Below, piece by piece: positions 17,990-27,262 of a stretch of 64,000 nt of DNA. The notes below the pieces were generated by a model. That model saw only the letters and a program-made list of their open reading frames with translations, was not told the origin of the DNA and made no database searches. The stretch's first letter is position 1, and every line of letters begins with the position of its first letter. The position numbers and the translations under genes are program-made. The DNA comes from Niastella sp. (lineage in GTDB: Bacteria > Bacteroidota > Bacteroidia > Chitinophagales > Chitinophagaceae), in contig JADJVM010000002.1 of assembly GCA_016710595.1 (NCBI GenBank), positions 62,001 to 126,000 of the forward strand, written 5' to 3'.

Positions 17990-19228
17990 ATGAAACAGGT
18001 AAAACCAACAAGTTATCCTAAAGAAAAAATAAACATTCTTTTTTTAGAAAATATCAGTGATGCGGCTGTTCATTTTTTTGAAGAGAATGGGTATGTGTCC
18101 ATAAGAAGGATAACAGGTGCATTGAGTGAATCAGAATTAAAAAAAGCAATCAAAGATGTTCATATTTTGGGCATCCGCAGTAAAATGAAAATTACTGCTG
18201 ATATTCTGGCCGAGGCAAAAAAACTCCAGGCAATTGGTTGTTTTTGTATTGGAGTGAACCAGGTAGATCTATATGCGGCTACCGCACAAGGCGTTGCAGT
18301 ATTTAATGCCCCGTACAGCAATACCCGTAGCGTTGCAGAATTGGTAATTGGTGCTTCAATAATGCTGGTACGTAAAATTATTGATAAAAATAAAGCGGCC
18401 CACGAAGGAAAATGGATGAAAGATGCCAATGGGAGCCACGAACTAAGAGGTAAAACAATTGGCATTGTTGGGTACGGAAATATTGGAAGCCAGGTAAGTG
18501 TGTTGGCCGAAGCAATGGGGATGAAAGTTTTGTTTTATGATGCCGAAACAAAACTCCCTTTGGGAAATGCAAAAGATAGTAAATCATTAAAAGAATTATT
18601 AAAGCAATCAGATGTTGTTACGTTGCATGTACCTGAATTAACTTCTACCAAAAATTTAATTAATAAGAGTAATATCAAGAGCCTTAAAAAAGATGCCGTT
18701 TTAATTAATTATGCCAGGGGCGAAGTAGTAGATTTGGATGGTTTGAAAGATGCTTTGCTCCAGGGCAATTTGGCAGGTGCAGCCATTGACGTATTTCCTG
18801 TGGAACCAGAAAAAAATGGTGATGATTTTAAAAGTATTTTACAGGGCTTACCCAATGTGCTCATCACACCGCATATTGGTGGCAGCACCCAGGAAGCTCA
18901 AAATAATATTGGCGTAGATGTAAGTCATAAATTATTTAACTACCTGGAAAAAGGAATTACACTTGGTTCTCATACCATACCAGCGCTGGCATTGCCCCCA
19001 CAGGAAAATACGCATCGCATATTGCATATCCATAAAAATGTACCCGGTGTACTCAGCCAGATCAATACTTTATTAAGTAAAAATAAAATTAATATCGTAG
19101 GTCAGTATCTTAAAACCAATGATAACATTGGGTATGTAGTGTTAGATGTTGACAGGGGATTGAGTAAAACAGCTCTTGAATTGCTAAAAAGTGTTCCCGA
19201 AACAATTAAAGTAAGGATGCTTTACTGA
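17990..19228 (+). CDS. serA: D-3-phosphoglycerate dehydrogenase
   Basis: 412 residues. It oxidises 3-phosphoglycerate to 3-phosphohydroxypyruvate, the first step of serine synthesis. Visible features are the substrate-domain segment IGCFCIGVNQVDL, the NAD-binding GIVGYGNIGSQVS, the Arg in NYARGEVVD, and the catalytic His in LITPHIGGSTQEAQ. A C-terminal ACT domain of about 70 residues (HRILHIHKNVPGVLSQINTLL) is the usual serine-sensing module, so feedback control by serine is expected. The ATG at 17990 was preferred to a TTG ten codons upstream because family homology begins soon after it. It is divergent from the beta-lactamase-like gene. Confidence 0.93.
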   Translation: MKQVKPTSYPKEKINILFLENISDAAVHFFEENGYVSIRRITGALSESELKKAIKDVHILGIRSKMKITADILAEAKKLQAIGCFCIGVNQVDLYAATAQGVAVFNAPYSNTRSVAELVIGASIMLVRKIIDKNKAAHEGKWMKDANGSHELRGKTIGIVGYGNIGSQVSVLAEAMGMKVLFYDAETKLPLGNAKDSKSLKELLKQSDVVTLHVPELTSTKNLINKSNIKSLKKDAVLINYARGEVVDLDGLKDALLQGNLAGAAIDVFPVEPEKNGDDFKSILQGLPNVLITPHIGGSTQEAQNNIGVDVSHKLFNYLEKGITLGSHTIPALALPPQENTHRILHIHKNVPGVLSQINTLLSKNKINIVGQYLKTNDNIGYVVLDVDRGLSKTALELLKSVPETIKVRMLY

Positions 19229-19274
19229 TTTGGGAATAATATTTTCTAATGTTTCAAAAATAATTGAAAATTCA

Positions 19275-19282
19275 TATCTTTG
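19275..19282 (+). promoter_or_regulatory. -7 promoter element upstream of the NADH dehydrogenase gene
   Basis: TATCTTTG matches TAnnTTTG and lies 18 bases before the ATG at 19301. No convincing TTTG -33 element is present at the expected distance. The transcript start would fall near 19289, which rules out the TTG at 19280 as start codon. Confidence 0.45.
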
Positions 19283-19300
19283 TACCCAAAATCCGAGGAT

Positions 19301-20581
19301 ATGAAATTAATCATAATAGGTGGGGGGTTTGGCGGTTTGCGGCTTGCACGCAGGTTAAGTAATAAAAAAGGAATTTCCATTACCCTAATTGATCAATTTA
19401 ACCATCACCAGTTTCAACCTTTATTTTACCAGGTAGCTACGGCTGGGTTAAATGCCAGTGATATTTCTTTCCCTTTGCGCAAAGTATTTCATAAAAGTTC
19501 CAATATTAATTTTAGGATGGCAACTGTACATTCAATAAATGAAACAGCTAAGAAAGTAATTACGGATATTGGTGAATTTGATTATGATCGGTTGATCATT
19601 GCAACGGGTGCCGGTACCAATTTTTTTGGGAATGCAGAAATTGAAAATTATGCCATACCCATGAAGAGTAGTATTGAATCACTTCATTTAAAAGAACGTT
19701 TGCTTTGTAATTTTGAACATGCACTTACTTCAAATGATGAGGAAACCCGGCAGCGCCATTTAAATATTATCATTGTTGGTGGTGGACCCACTGGTGTAGA
19801 ATTAAGTGGGGCTATTGCAGATATGCGGCATTATACATTGCCCAAAGACTATCCCGAAATTGATTTTAAAAGGATGAATATTTACCTGCTGGAAGGTAGC
19901 CCACGCTTATTGTCTGCAATGAGCGAAAAAAGCAGCGCAGATGCACAGCGGTATCTCGAAAAACTTGGTGTAATTGTAAAAACAAATGCATTGCTTAAAA
20001 CCTACGATGGTCATACCGCATTTCTTGCCAATAATGAACTTATAGAATCTGCTTTATGTATTTGGGCTGCAGGTATTAAAGGAAATATTCCACAAGGTAT
20101 TGATGCTTCTCTCATTGCTCGTGGAAACCGTATAAAAGTGGATCCCTATTGTAAAGTATTGGGTAGCGAAAATATGTACGCCATTGGTGATATTGCTTAT
20201 ATGGAAGTTGCCGCCTATCCGCACGGCCATCCGCAACTGGCTTCGGTAGCCATTCAGCAAGCAGACCTGCTTGCCAGTAATTTTACAAAAGAAGTTAAAG
20301 GCAAAAATGGCAAAAAAGAATTTTCGTACAACGATAAAGGCTCAATGGCTACCGTAGGCCGGAACCTGGCTGTAGTAGATATCCCTAAACCTAAATTACA
20401 CTTCGGAGGTTTTTTTGCCTGGTTTATTTGGATGAGCTTGCATTTAATGCTTATATTGGGCGTAAAGAATAAATTTTTTGTATTTCTAAACTGGTTATAT
20501 AGCTATTTTACACATGATCAAAATTTGAGATTGATTTTTAGGATCCATGAAAATCAAGCCACACCGACGCCCAACACCTAA
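19301..20581 (+). CDS. ndh: NAD(P)/FAD-dependent oxidoreductase, type II NADH dehydrogenase
   Basis: 426 residues. Two dinucleotide-binding folds are visible: FAD site KLIIIGGGFGGLRLARRL at the very N-terminus, and NADH site NIIIVGGGPTGVELSGAI near residue 165. The C-terminal FAD motif is MYAIGDIAYME. The last ~60 residues include hydrophobic/amphipathic segments (GGFFAWFIWMSLHLMLILGV) that anchor NDH-2 enzymes to the inner membrane. It passes electrons from NADH to menaquinone without pumping protons. The start at 19301 places the FAD motif at the N-terminus and fits the -7 element at 19275. Confidence 0.9.
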   Translation: MKLIIIGGGFGGLRLARRLSNKKGISITLIDQFNHHQFQPLFYQVATAGLNASDISFPLRKVFHKSSNINFRMATVHSINETAKKVITDIGEFDYDRLIIATGAGTNFFGNAEIENYAIPMKSSIESLHLKERLLCNFEHALTSNDEETRQRHLNIIIVGGGPTGVELSGAIADMRHYTLPKDYPEIDFKRMNIYLLEGSPRLLSAMSEKSSADAQRYLEKLGVIVKTNALLKTYDGHTAFLANNELIESALCIWAAGIKGNIPQGIDASLIARGNRIKVDPYCKVLGSENMYAIGDIAYMEVAAYPHGHPQLASVAIQQADLLASNFTKEVKGKNGKKEFSYNDKGSMATVGRNLAVVDIPKPKLHFGGFFAWFIWMSLHLMLILGVKNKFFVFLNWLYSYFTHDQNLRLIFRIHENQATPTPNT

Positions 20582-20639
20582 TTTTATATTTCTTTTCTCC
20601 AGGCTATCATATTCTGCTTCAAAAATTCGTTAATTGGTT

Positions 20640-20647
20640 TAATTTTG
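20640..20647 (+). promoter_or_regulatory. -7 promoter element upstream of lon
   Basis: TAATTTTG matches TAnnTTTG and lies 24 bases before the lon ATG at 20672. The -33 element is not obvious, so this is a half-site call. Confidence 0.4.
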
Positions 20648-20671
20648 CAGCTTGTTTATCAGTAAGACATT

Positions 20672-23071
20672 ATGAATAAAAAATATTTATTACCCGGCGG
20701 CCCTGAAGATGAAATGGATTTTATGCCAATCATTCCCTTAAATGAAGAAAATGATGGCGCCGATGATCAGTTGATCCCCGAAGAAATTCCCATACTTCCT
20801 CTAAGAAATACAGTTCTGTTTCCCGGGGTAGTGATCCCGATCACAGTTGGTAGAGATAAAAGTATAAAGGCCGTGAACGATGCTTATAAAAAAGATAAAT
20901 TAATCGGCGTTTTAGCACAAAAAGAAAGTAGTATTGAAGAGCCCACTGTGAGCGATCTTGAAGATATCGGTACGGTTGCTAAAATGATCAAGCTTATTAA
21001 AATGCCAGATGGAGGCACTACCCTCATACTGCAAGGCCGAAAAAGATTTAAGTTAGTAGAAATCGTTTCGGACGATCCTTATTTTAAAGCACGCATCAAG
21101 GTACTGGAAGAAGAAAACATACAAGGTGATAATGATTTTGAAGCGATGGTAGGAAGCATCAAAGATATTGCTGCTCAAATTATAAACCTGTCACCTAATT
21201 TGCCCAGTGAAGCAGCCATAATTTTAAAAAATATTGAGAATCCCTCTTTTTTAATTCATTATGTAAGCAGTAACTTAAATAGTGATTTGCAACAAAAGCA
21301 ACGCTTGTTAGAAATCAGTAACCTGAAGGCCCGTGCCGAACTCCTGATGAGTTTAATGCACACAGAGTTGCAATATGCAGAATTAAAGAATAAAGTTACC
21401 AATAAAACAAGGGCAGAGCTGGATAAGCAACAAAAAGAATATTTTTTGCAACAGCAAATGAAAGCCATCAAAGATGAATTGGGTGGCGATAACGTAGCAG
21501 AAGTAAAAGAAATGCAGAAAAAAGCAGAGCAGAAAATTTGGCCTGCTGCTGCAAAGGAAATGTTTACGAAAGGCGTAGAAAAGCTGGAGCGTATGCATCC
21601 ATCTACACCAGATTATTCAGTGGTATATAATCACCTGGACCTGATGCTGGATTTACCCTGGGGAGATTATACACAGGATTTGTATGATCTTAAAAAAGCA
21701 AAAAAAATACTGGACCGGGATCATTATGGAATGAATAAAATTAAAGAACGCATACTGGAATACCTGGCCGTTTTAAAATTAAAAGGAGATATGAAGAGCC
21801 CCATTCTTTGTTTTGTGGGCCCTCCCGGTATTGGTAAAACCAGCCTGGGAAAAAGTATTGCAGCGGCTATAAACCGTAAGTATGTAAGGGTGAGCCTGGG
21901 TGGTTTGCATGACGAAAGCGAAATACGGGGGCATCGTAAAACCTATATCGGCGCCATGCCCGGCCGTATTGTACAATCTATCCGAAAAATAAAATCGGGT
22001 AACCCGGTTATGATCCTTGATGAAATTGATAAAGTAGGAAGCGATCACCGGGGTGACCCTTCTTCGGCTTTACTGGAAGTACTGGACCCCGAACAAAACA
22101 GTACTTTTTATGATAATTATTTAGAGCTGGAATATGATTTGAGTAAAGTATTATTTATTGCAACTGCAAACAGTTTAAACAATATTCAACCTGCTTTAAG
22201 AGACAGGCTCGAGATCATTGACCTGAGTGGCTATGCCGTAGAAGAAAAAATTGAAATTGCCAAACGGCATTTGTTACCACGCCAAAAAGAAATGCACGGA
22301 CTGGCCGACCAGGGTTTTAAAATAAGTGATACCGTTTTAGAAAAAATTATTTCTGATTATACCAGGGAAAGTGGAGTGCGGGAACTAGACAGGCAATTAG
22401 CGAGCATCATGCGTTACCAGGCAAAAGAGCTGGTAATGAAAGGTAAATTAAAAGCTACTATTAGCAGCCTGGATGTAGAAAAAATATTGGGGCGTGCCAG
22501 GTATAACAATGAAATTTATAAAACTGCGAATATGGCCGGCGTAGCAGTGGGCCTGGCCTGGACCTATGTAGGCGGCGATATCCTTTTTATTGAAACTCAG
22601 GTAAGCGACGGCAAAGGTGAATTAAAATTAACCGGTAACCTGGGCAATGTAATGAAAGAAAGCGCCAGTACAGCCTACACGTGGTTGGAAGCCAATTATA
22701 AAAAATTAAATATTCCACAAGAAACATTTCATAAAAAAGATGCACATATCCATGTACCCGAAGGGGCCACTCCTAAAGACGGGCCGAGTGCAGGAATTAC
22801 CATGATGACATCTTTAGCCAGTGCCTTTACCGGGCGTAAAATAAAATCGCACCTGGCCATGACGGGTGAAATTACTTTACGTGGACAGGTATTACCCGTA
22901 GGTGGCATAAAAGAAAAAGTTTTAGCAGCTAAAAGATCCGGTATAAAAGAGATTATTTTATGCTGGCTCAATGAAAAAGATGTAAGTGAAATTAATCCTC
23001 AATTTATAAAAGGGATTAAATTTCATTATGTAAAAACGGTGCAACAGGTTATTGATATTGCATTATCATAA
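20672..23071 (+). CDS. lon: ATP-dependent protease La (Lon)
   Basis: 799 residues with the complete Lon architecture. The N-terminal substrate-binding domain starts near residue 37 (IPILPLRNTVLFPGVVIPI). A coiled-coil region follows, then the AAA+ module with Walker A GPPGIGKTSLGK and Walker B VMILDEIDKVG. The C-terminal protease domain has catalytic Ser706 in KDGPSAGI and Lys749 in GGIKEK. Lon degrades misfolded and regulatory proteins in the cytoplasm. The gene stands alone between a -7 element and an intrinsic terminator. An acidic N-terminal extension of about 35 residues is common in this phylum. Confidence 0.97.
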   Translation: MNKKYLLPGGPEDEMDFMPIIPLNEENDGADDQLIPEEIPILPLRNTVLFPGVVIPITVGRDKSIKAVNDAYKKDKLIGVLAQKESSIEEPTVSDLEDIGTVAKMIKLIKMPDGGTTLILQGRKRFKLVEIVSDDPYFKARIKVLEEENIQGDNDFEAMVGSIKDIAAQIINLSPNLPSEAAIILKNIENPSFLIHYVSSNLNSDLQQKQRLLEISNLKARAELLMSLMHTELQYAELKNKVTNKTRAELDKQQKEYFLQQQMKAIKDELGGDNVAEVKEMQKKAEQKIWPAAAKEMFTKGVEKLERMHPSTPDYSVVYNHLDLMLDLPWGDYTQDLYDLKKAKKILDRDHYGMNKIKERILEYLAVLKLKGDMKSPILCFVGPPGIGKTSLGKSIAAAINRKYVRVSLGGLHDESEIRGHRKTYIGAMPGRIVQSIRKIKSGNPVMILDEIDKVGSDHRGDPSSALLEVLDPEQNSTFYDNYLELEYDLSKVLFIATANSLNNIQPALRDRLEIIDLSGYAVEEKIEIAKRHLLPRQKEMHGLADQGFKISDTVLEKIISDYTRESGVRELDRQLASIMRYQAKELVMKGKLKATISSLDVEKILGRARYNNEIYKTANMAGVAVGLAWTYVGGDILFIETQVSDGKGELKLTGNLGNVMKESASTAYTWLEANYKKLNIPQETFHKKDAHIHVPEGATPKDGPSAGITMMTSLASAFTGRKIKSHLAMTGEITLRGQVLPVGGIKEKVLAAKRSGIKEIILCWLNEKDVSEINPQFIKGIKFHYVKTVQQVIDIALS

Positions 23072-23141
23072 CTTTTGGCTGTAGATGACTGCCCTACTAA
23101 AAAAAAATTCATAAGAATCTATTTTGTATGGGTTCCAGGAG

Positions 23142-23167
23142 AAATCTTCATGGAATAATGAAGATTT
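23142..23167 (+). terminator. Intrinsic terminator after lon
   Basis: The 10-base stem AAATCTTCAT/ATGAAGATTT has a 6-base loop and is followed by a T-run to 23171. It lies 70 bases after the lon stop codon. Confidence 0.75.
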
Positions 23168-23240
23168 TTTTGTCCTAACCAATTTGGTAAAATAAAATGT
23201 AGTGCCGGCTGAAAATATGTTTTTCATAATTATCTTATAT

Positions 23241-23248
23241 TACATTTG
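23241..23248 (+). promoter_or_regulatory. -7 promoter element for the SpoIIM-MoxR operon
   Basis: TACATTTG matches TAnnTTTG. It lies between the lon terminator and the SpoIIM-like gene, 42 bases before the ATG at 23291. No clear -33 TTTG was seen. Confidence 0.4.
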
Positions 23249-23290
23249 TATCGCACCAAATAGTTTATTACCCTTTTGTTGTACTGGCCT

Positions 23291-24310
23291 ATGAGAGAAG
23301 CAATGTTTATTAAAAAAAATGTAGAGAAATGGGAATCCTACCAGTATGAGCAACCTGCAAGCCCGGATGAAACTGCCGACCGCTTTATTACACTTATTGA
23401 TGATCTTTCCTATGCCAAAACATTTTATCCAAAAAGCAAAGTTACCAGGTGGATAAATGGACTCACCGCTTCCATGTATCAAAATGTATATCGAAATAAA
23501 AGGCAAAAGTTTTCTCGCCTGTTCGAATTCTGGAAGTTTGAGTTGCCGTTACTTTTCAGAAAATACCATCCCATCTTTTTATTTACGGTGTTGTTGTTTT
23601 GCTTCTTTGTATTTATTGGATTGTATGCCGCTGCCCGTAACCCGGAATTTATCCGCAGTATTTTGGGGGATAATTATGTAAATCATACCGAAGAAAATAT
23701 TGCCAATGGAGATCCATTTGGTATTTATAAAGACGATAACTATTTTAATATGTTTGTACGCATTGCCTTCAATAATATTAAAGTAGCCTTCATCACTTTC
23801 CTGGGAGGCCTAACACTGGGAATTTTTACATTTAAAATTTTATGGAGCAATGGTTTGATGCTGGGTAGTTTTGAATATCTTTTTTTTGAACATGGCCTGG
23901 GCTTAAAATCAATATTGGTGATATGGATACATGGTGTTATAGAAATTTCATCAATTGTAATTGCCGGTACTGCCGGTTTTATACTGGCCAGGGGATTTAT
24001 ATTTCCAGGTACCTATAGCCGGTTGGAATCATTTAGAAGGGCCGCTTCTGATGCAGCAAAAATTATGATATGCCTGGTACCTTTCTTTATTATTGCCGCT
24101 TTTCTGGAAAGTTATGTTACACACCTTATGAGTACCACTTTTGATACCACTAAATCTGCCGGCTTGCCGATATGGGCAAGTGTACTCATATTGGCAACAT
24201 CGCTCTACCTTATCATTTGGTATTTTATTATTTGGCCCAGGCAATTGCACAGGCAGGGATATTATATTAAAAAGAATGGAATCGTTAACCGGGTATTAGA
24301 TGCGGAATAA
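23291..24310 (+). CDS. SpoIIM-family (stage II sporulation protein M-like) membrane protein
   Basis: 339 residues. A cytoplasmic N-terminal part of about 95 residues contains an ETADRFITLIDDLSYAKTFYP segment. It is followed by several membrane helices with typical SpoIIM/DUF95 motifs: FNNIKVAFITFLGGLTLGI, HGVIEISSIVIAGTAGFILARG and a terminal hydrophobic pair. In Bacillus SpoIIM serves engulfment, but homologues are widespread in non-sporulators and often lie beside MoxR ATPases. It is the first gene of a five-gene operon and overlaps the next gene by 11 bases. ATGs at 23291 and 23303 are both possible. Confidence 0.87.
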   Translation: MREAMFIKKNVEKWESYQYEQPASPDETADRFITLIDDLSYAKTFYPKSKVTRWINGLTASMYQNVYRNKRQKFSRLFEFWKFELPLLFRKYHPIFLFTVLLFCFFVFIGLYAAARNPEFIRSILGDNYVNHTEENIANGDPFGIYKDDNYFNMFVRIAFNNIKVAFITFLGGLTLGIFTFKILWSNGLMLGSFEYLFFEHGLGLKSILVIWIHGVIEISSIVIAGTAGFILARGFIFPGTYSRLESFRRAASDAAKIMICLVPFFIIAAFLESYVTHLMSTTFDTTKSAGLPIWASVLILATSLYLIIWYFIIWPRQLHRQGYYIKKNGIVNRVLDAE

Positions 24311-25079
24311 AAAAACTTTAATTGCCTGTTTTTTATTGGTCAATACAGCTCTTGGCCAGCAGCCCCGGCAAGAAGATACGATGGAGTATATTCAACCGCC
24401 TGAAACGATCAATGACAGCGAAAATTATTCGCATCATAAAATTTCGGATGCAGCCGATACCGTTTTGTACCAGCATCCCATTTTTATTGCAGGAGATAGT
24501 ATTTTATCTTTAAAGAAGAAGACAGGGTACCTTTATATCCAAAACTTAGATAGCTTGCTTCGGGTCTGGAAAAATTCAGTACAAGAGGCGCCTGGTAATA
24601 GCAGGAGCATGAGCCTGTTTGAAAGGATTTTGAGTAGTGGTTTTTTGCAAATTTTAATGTGGATGGCGGCCGCCATATTTGTTTTTTACCTGCTTTATCG
24701 TTTCTTTTTAACAACTGGCGTATCCCAATTTAAGAAATCAAAACCAATTGCACCGGATACTCCCGGGCCGGAAGAAATTTTGACTGCTGCAGGATATACA
24801 TCGCTTATTGATAAATGTATTGTAGCAGGCGATTACCGCTTAGCTACCCGGTATTATTTCTTAAAAATTTTGCAACTTTTAAATGAACGGCAGCATATCC
24901 ATTTTTCTACTGAAAAAACGAATGCTGCTTATCTATATGAAATGCCGGTATCCTTACAACAATCATTTTCAAAAATAGCCTTGCTTTATGAATATGTGTG
25001 GTATGGTAAAAAGGCGATTGATAAAAATAGTTTTTCAGAAATTGAAAATACCTGTAAAGAATTTGTGTCACACATCTAA
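24300..25079 (+). CDS. DUF4129 domain membrane protein
   Basis: 259 residues: an N-terminal signal-like helix (LIACFLLVNTALGQ), a periplasmic stretch of about 90 residues, one membrane helix (ILMWMAAAIFVFYLLYRFFL, residues ~118-138), and a cytoplasmic C-terminal domain. That domain, with DYRLATRYYFLKILQLLNE and LLYEYVWYGKKAI, is characteristic of DUF4129. Function is unknown. The family is repeatedly found with DUF4350, MoxR and DUF58 genes. The start codon lies inside the end of the SpoIIM gene, implying translational coupling. Confidence 0.82.
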   Translation: MRNKKTLIACFLLVNTALGQQPRQEDTMEYIQPPETINDSENYSHHKISDAADTVLYQHPIFIAGDSILSLKKKTGYLYIQNLDSLLRVWKNSVQEAPGNSRSMSLFERILSSGFLQILMWMAAAIFVFYLLYRFFLTTGVSQFKKSKPIAPDTPGPEEILTAAGYTSLIDKCIVAGDYRLATRYYFLKILQLLNERQHIHFSTEKTNAAYLYEMPVSLQQSFSKIALLYEYVWYGKKAIDKNSFSEIENTCKEFVSHI

Positions 25080-25083
25080 AAAT

Positions 25084-26277
25084 TTGAAAAAGATAACCGC
25101 CTATATTGCCCTGGTCCTGGTTTTAGCCGCTTGTAGTGCAAAGAATGAATTGCCATCTTTGAGAGAAACCTTTGCGTTAAAAGATGATATCCCATTAGGA
25201 ACTTCTATGGCTTTTTCATTAACGAAAGCAAGTTTTCCAAATGCTGACATTCAGGTATCTGGCCGTACTGCATCAGAAACATTAGGCTGGACGAGTAATA
25301 CAGGATCTTTGTATATAAGTATTAGCCATTATTTTTTTCCAAAAGAAGCCGACCTCAATGCTATTTATAATTATGTGGCCAATGGCAATACTGCATTCAT
25401 TTCTGCCTTACAAATGGATAGCTCATTCCTGGCGGGTATGTATTGTAAAATGTTGCATGGCGAAATATTTTCACACATGATGCCATTATCATTAGGTGAA
25501 ACAAATATTCATCTAAAAGATACATCTTTGGCAAAAAATAAATATTCTTATTATTATTTACCCTTTGCTTCTTATTTTTCTGCAACCGATTCTATCATTT
25601 CCCGAACGTTGGGTTACAATCAATTTAATAAACCCAACTGTATTGTAATTTTTTGGGGGAAAGGCAGGTTGTATTTGCATTGCGATGCCCGTGCCTTTAG
25701 CAATTATTTTTTATTGTCAGGAAATAACCAGGAATATTTCACAAGGCTCATGCAATGGATGCCCGAAAAACCTTCTGTTATTTATTGGGATGATTTTTAC
25801 CACCGAAATAGTTTTGCCAGCAAAGAAGGTTCAGGCAGTGGTTTGGCATTTTTATTTACATTACCGGCATTGGCTATGGCATTGATCGTATTACTTCTTT
25901 TATTACTTATTTATATGATTGTGGGGTCTAAAAGAAAGCAGCGTATTGTACCTGTAATAAACGCACCGGAAAATGCTTCGGTTAAGTTTGCTGAAGCCAT
26001 TGCTGGTTTATATCTCAACCAGAAAGACAATCAAGCTATCGCTGATAAAATGATCCTGTATTTTAATGAGTATGTCAGAACTAATTATTTTATACAGGCC
26101 AATACAAATACAACCGAATATACCGAAACGCTTAGCCGAAAAAGTGGCGTGCAAAAAGAATTGGTACAAAATTTATCTTTGCACATTCACAAGTTACAAA
26201 ATGCATTCCAGGTTTCTGATAGCGACCTGTTGATATTAAATGACCTGGTTCAAAAATTTTATAAATCAAGAAAATAA
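25084..26277 (+). CDS. DUF4350 domain lipoprotein/membrane protein
   Basis: 397 residues if translation begins at the TTG at 25084, four bases after the previous stop. This start gives a good lipoprotein signal (LKKITAYIALVLVLAACSAK), so I prefer it to any start inside the upstream gene. A periplasmic domain resembling DUF4350 follows (WTSNTGSLYISISHYFFPKEADLNAIYNYVANGNTAFIS). Then comes one membrane helix (FLFTLPALAMALIVLLLLLLIYMIV) and a cytoplasmic helical tail. It is the third gene of the SpoIIM-MoxR operon and is 2 bases from moxR. Function unknown. Confidence 0.78.
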   Translation: MKKITAYIALVLVLAACSAKNELPSLRETFALKDDIPLGTSMAFSLTKASFPNADIQVSGRTASETLGWTSNTGSLYISISHYFFPKEADLNAIYNYVANGNTAFISALQMDSSFLAGMYCKMLHGEIFSHMMPLSLGETNIHLKDTSLAKNKYSYYYLPFASYFSATDSIISRTLGYNQFNKPNCIVIFWGKGRLYLHCDARAFSNYFLLSGNNQEYFTRLMQWMPEKPSVIYWDDFYHRNSFASKEGSGSGLAFLFTLPALAMALIVLLLLLLIYMIVGSKRKQRIVPVINAPENASVKFAEAIAGLYLNQKDNQAIADKMILYFNEYVRTNYFIQANTNTTEYTETLSRKSGVQKELVQNLSLHIHKLQNAFQVSDSDLLILNDLVQKFYKSRK

Positions 26278-26279
26278 TT

Positions 26280-27257
26280 ATGGAAGAAAATATTTTTCTG
26301 GAGAACATAGAAGTTACAGCGCTAAATAAAAAATTAAACGACATCAGGGCGCAGATCGGTAAAGTAATAGTAGGGCAACAGCAGGTTGTGGACCTGGTAA
26401 TGACCGGGCTTTTATGCGATGGCCATATTTTATTAGAGGGTGTTCCCGGCGTTGCCAAAACACTCCTGGCAAAACTCTTAGCTAAAATTATGGATATCAA
26501 TTTTAGCCGTATCCAGTTTACACCCGACCTGATGCCCGGTGATGTAATAGGCACTTCGGTATTTAACCCCAATGCTGCAAATTTTTCATTCAGGCCAGGC
26601 CCGATATTTGGCAATATTGTTTTGATTGATGAAATTAACCGTGCCCCGGCAAAAACACAATCAGCCTTGTTTGAAGTGATGGAAGAAAGGCAGGTTACAT
26701 TTGACGGTACCACTTATCCGATGCAATATCCTTTTATCGTTTTGGCAACACAAAACCCGATAGAGCAGGAAGGTACTTACCGTTTGCCGGAAGCACAACT
26801 CGATCGTTTCATTTTTAAAATTATTATTAATTATCCCAGCCTGCAGGAAGAAGTAAGCATTTTAATGAGCCAGCAGGGCAAGCAACAGGCAGAACTGCTT
26901 TTAACAGTAGATACAATTTTATCTGCTGCAGATATTCAGCATTACCGCTCCATTGTACAAAACATAAATATTGAAACAAAGATCATAGAATATATTGCCG
27001 GCATTATTAATGAAACCCGCAATAATCCTTCGCTATACCTGGGTGCATCCACTCGGGCTTCGCTAGCCTTGCTTAAGGCGGCAAAAGCTACTGCTGCATT
27101 GCGTGGAAGAGATTTTGTAATTCCTGAAGATGTAATAGAAATGGCACCCCCCGTATTAAGGCACCGCATCATGCTTACGCCGGAAAAAGAAATGGAAGGG
27201 ATAACGCCTGATGATCTTATAGAAAATATAATTAAAACAGTGGAACTACCCCGCTAA
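26280..27257 (+). CDS. MoxR-family AAA+ ATPase
   Basis: 325 residues. Walker A GVPGVAKTLLAKLLA, Walker B IVLIDEINRAPAKTQSALFEVMEE, sensor-1 segment LATQNPIEQEGTYRLPEAQLDRF and the C-terminal lid domain are all intact. MoxR ATPases act as chaperones or remodelling factors, often in pairs with DUF58/VWA proteins. Here the pair is directly downstream. Cytoplasmic, probably hexameric and recruited to the membrane proteins of the same operon, which is inference. Confidence 0.93.
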   Translation: MEENIFLENIEVTALNKKLNDIRAQIGKVIVGQQQVVDLVMTGLLCDGHILLEGVPGVAKTLLAKLLAKIMDINFSRIQFTPDLMPGDVIGTSVFNPNAANFSFRPGPIFGNIVLIDEINRAPAKTQSALFEVMEERQVTFDGTTYPMQYPFIVLATQNPIEQEGTYRLPEAQLDRFIFKIIINYPSLQEEVSILMSQQGKQQAELLLTVDTILSAADIQHYRSIVQNINIETKIIEYIAGIINETRNNPSLYLGASTRASLALLKAAKATAALRGRDFVIPEDVIEMAPPVLRHRIMLTPEKEMEGITPDDLIENIIKTVELPR

Positions 27258-27262
27258 ATTTT

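Noticed and set aside
24988..25083. Longer N-terminus for the DUF4350 gene within the DUF4129 gene
   Set aside because: The extension is an out-of-frame read of the upstream gene and would displace the lipoprotein signal that begins at 25084.
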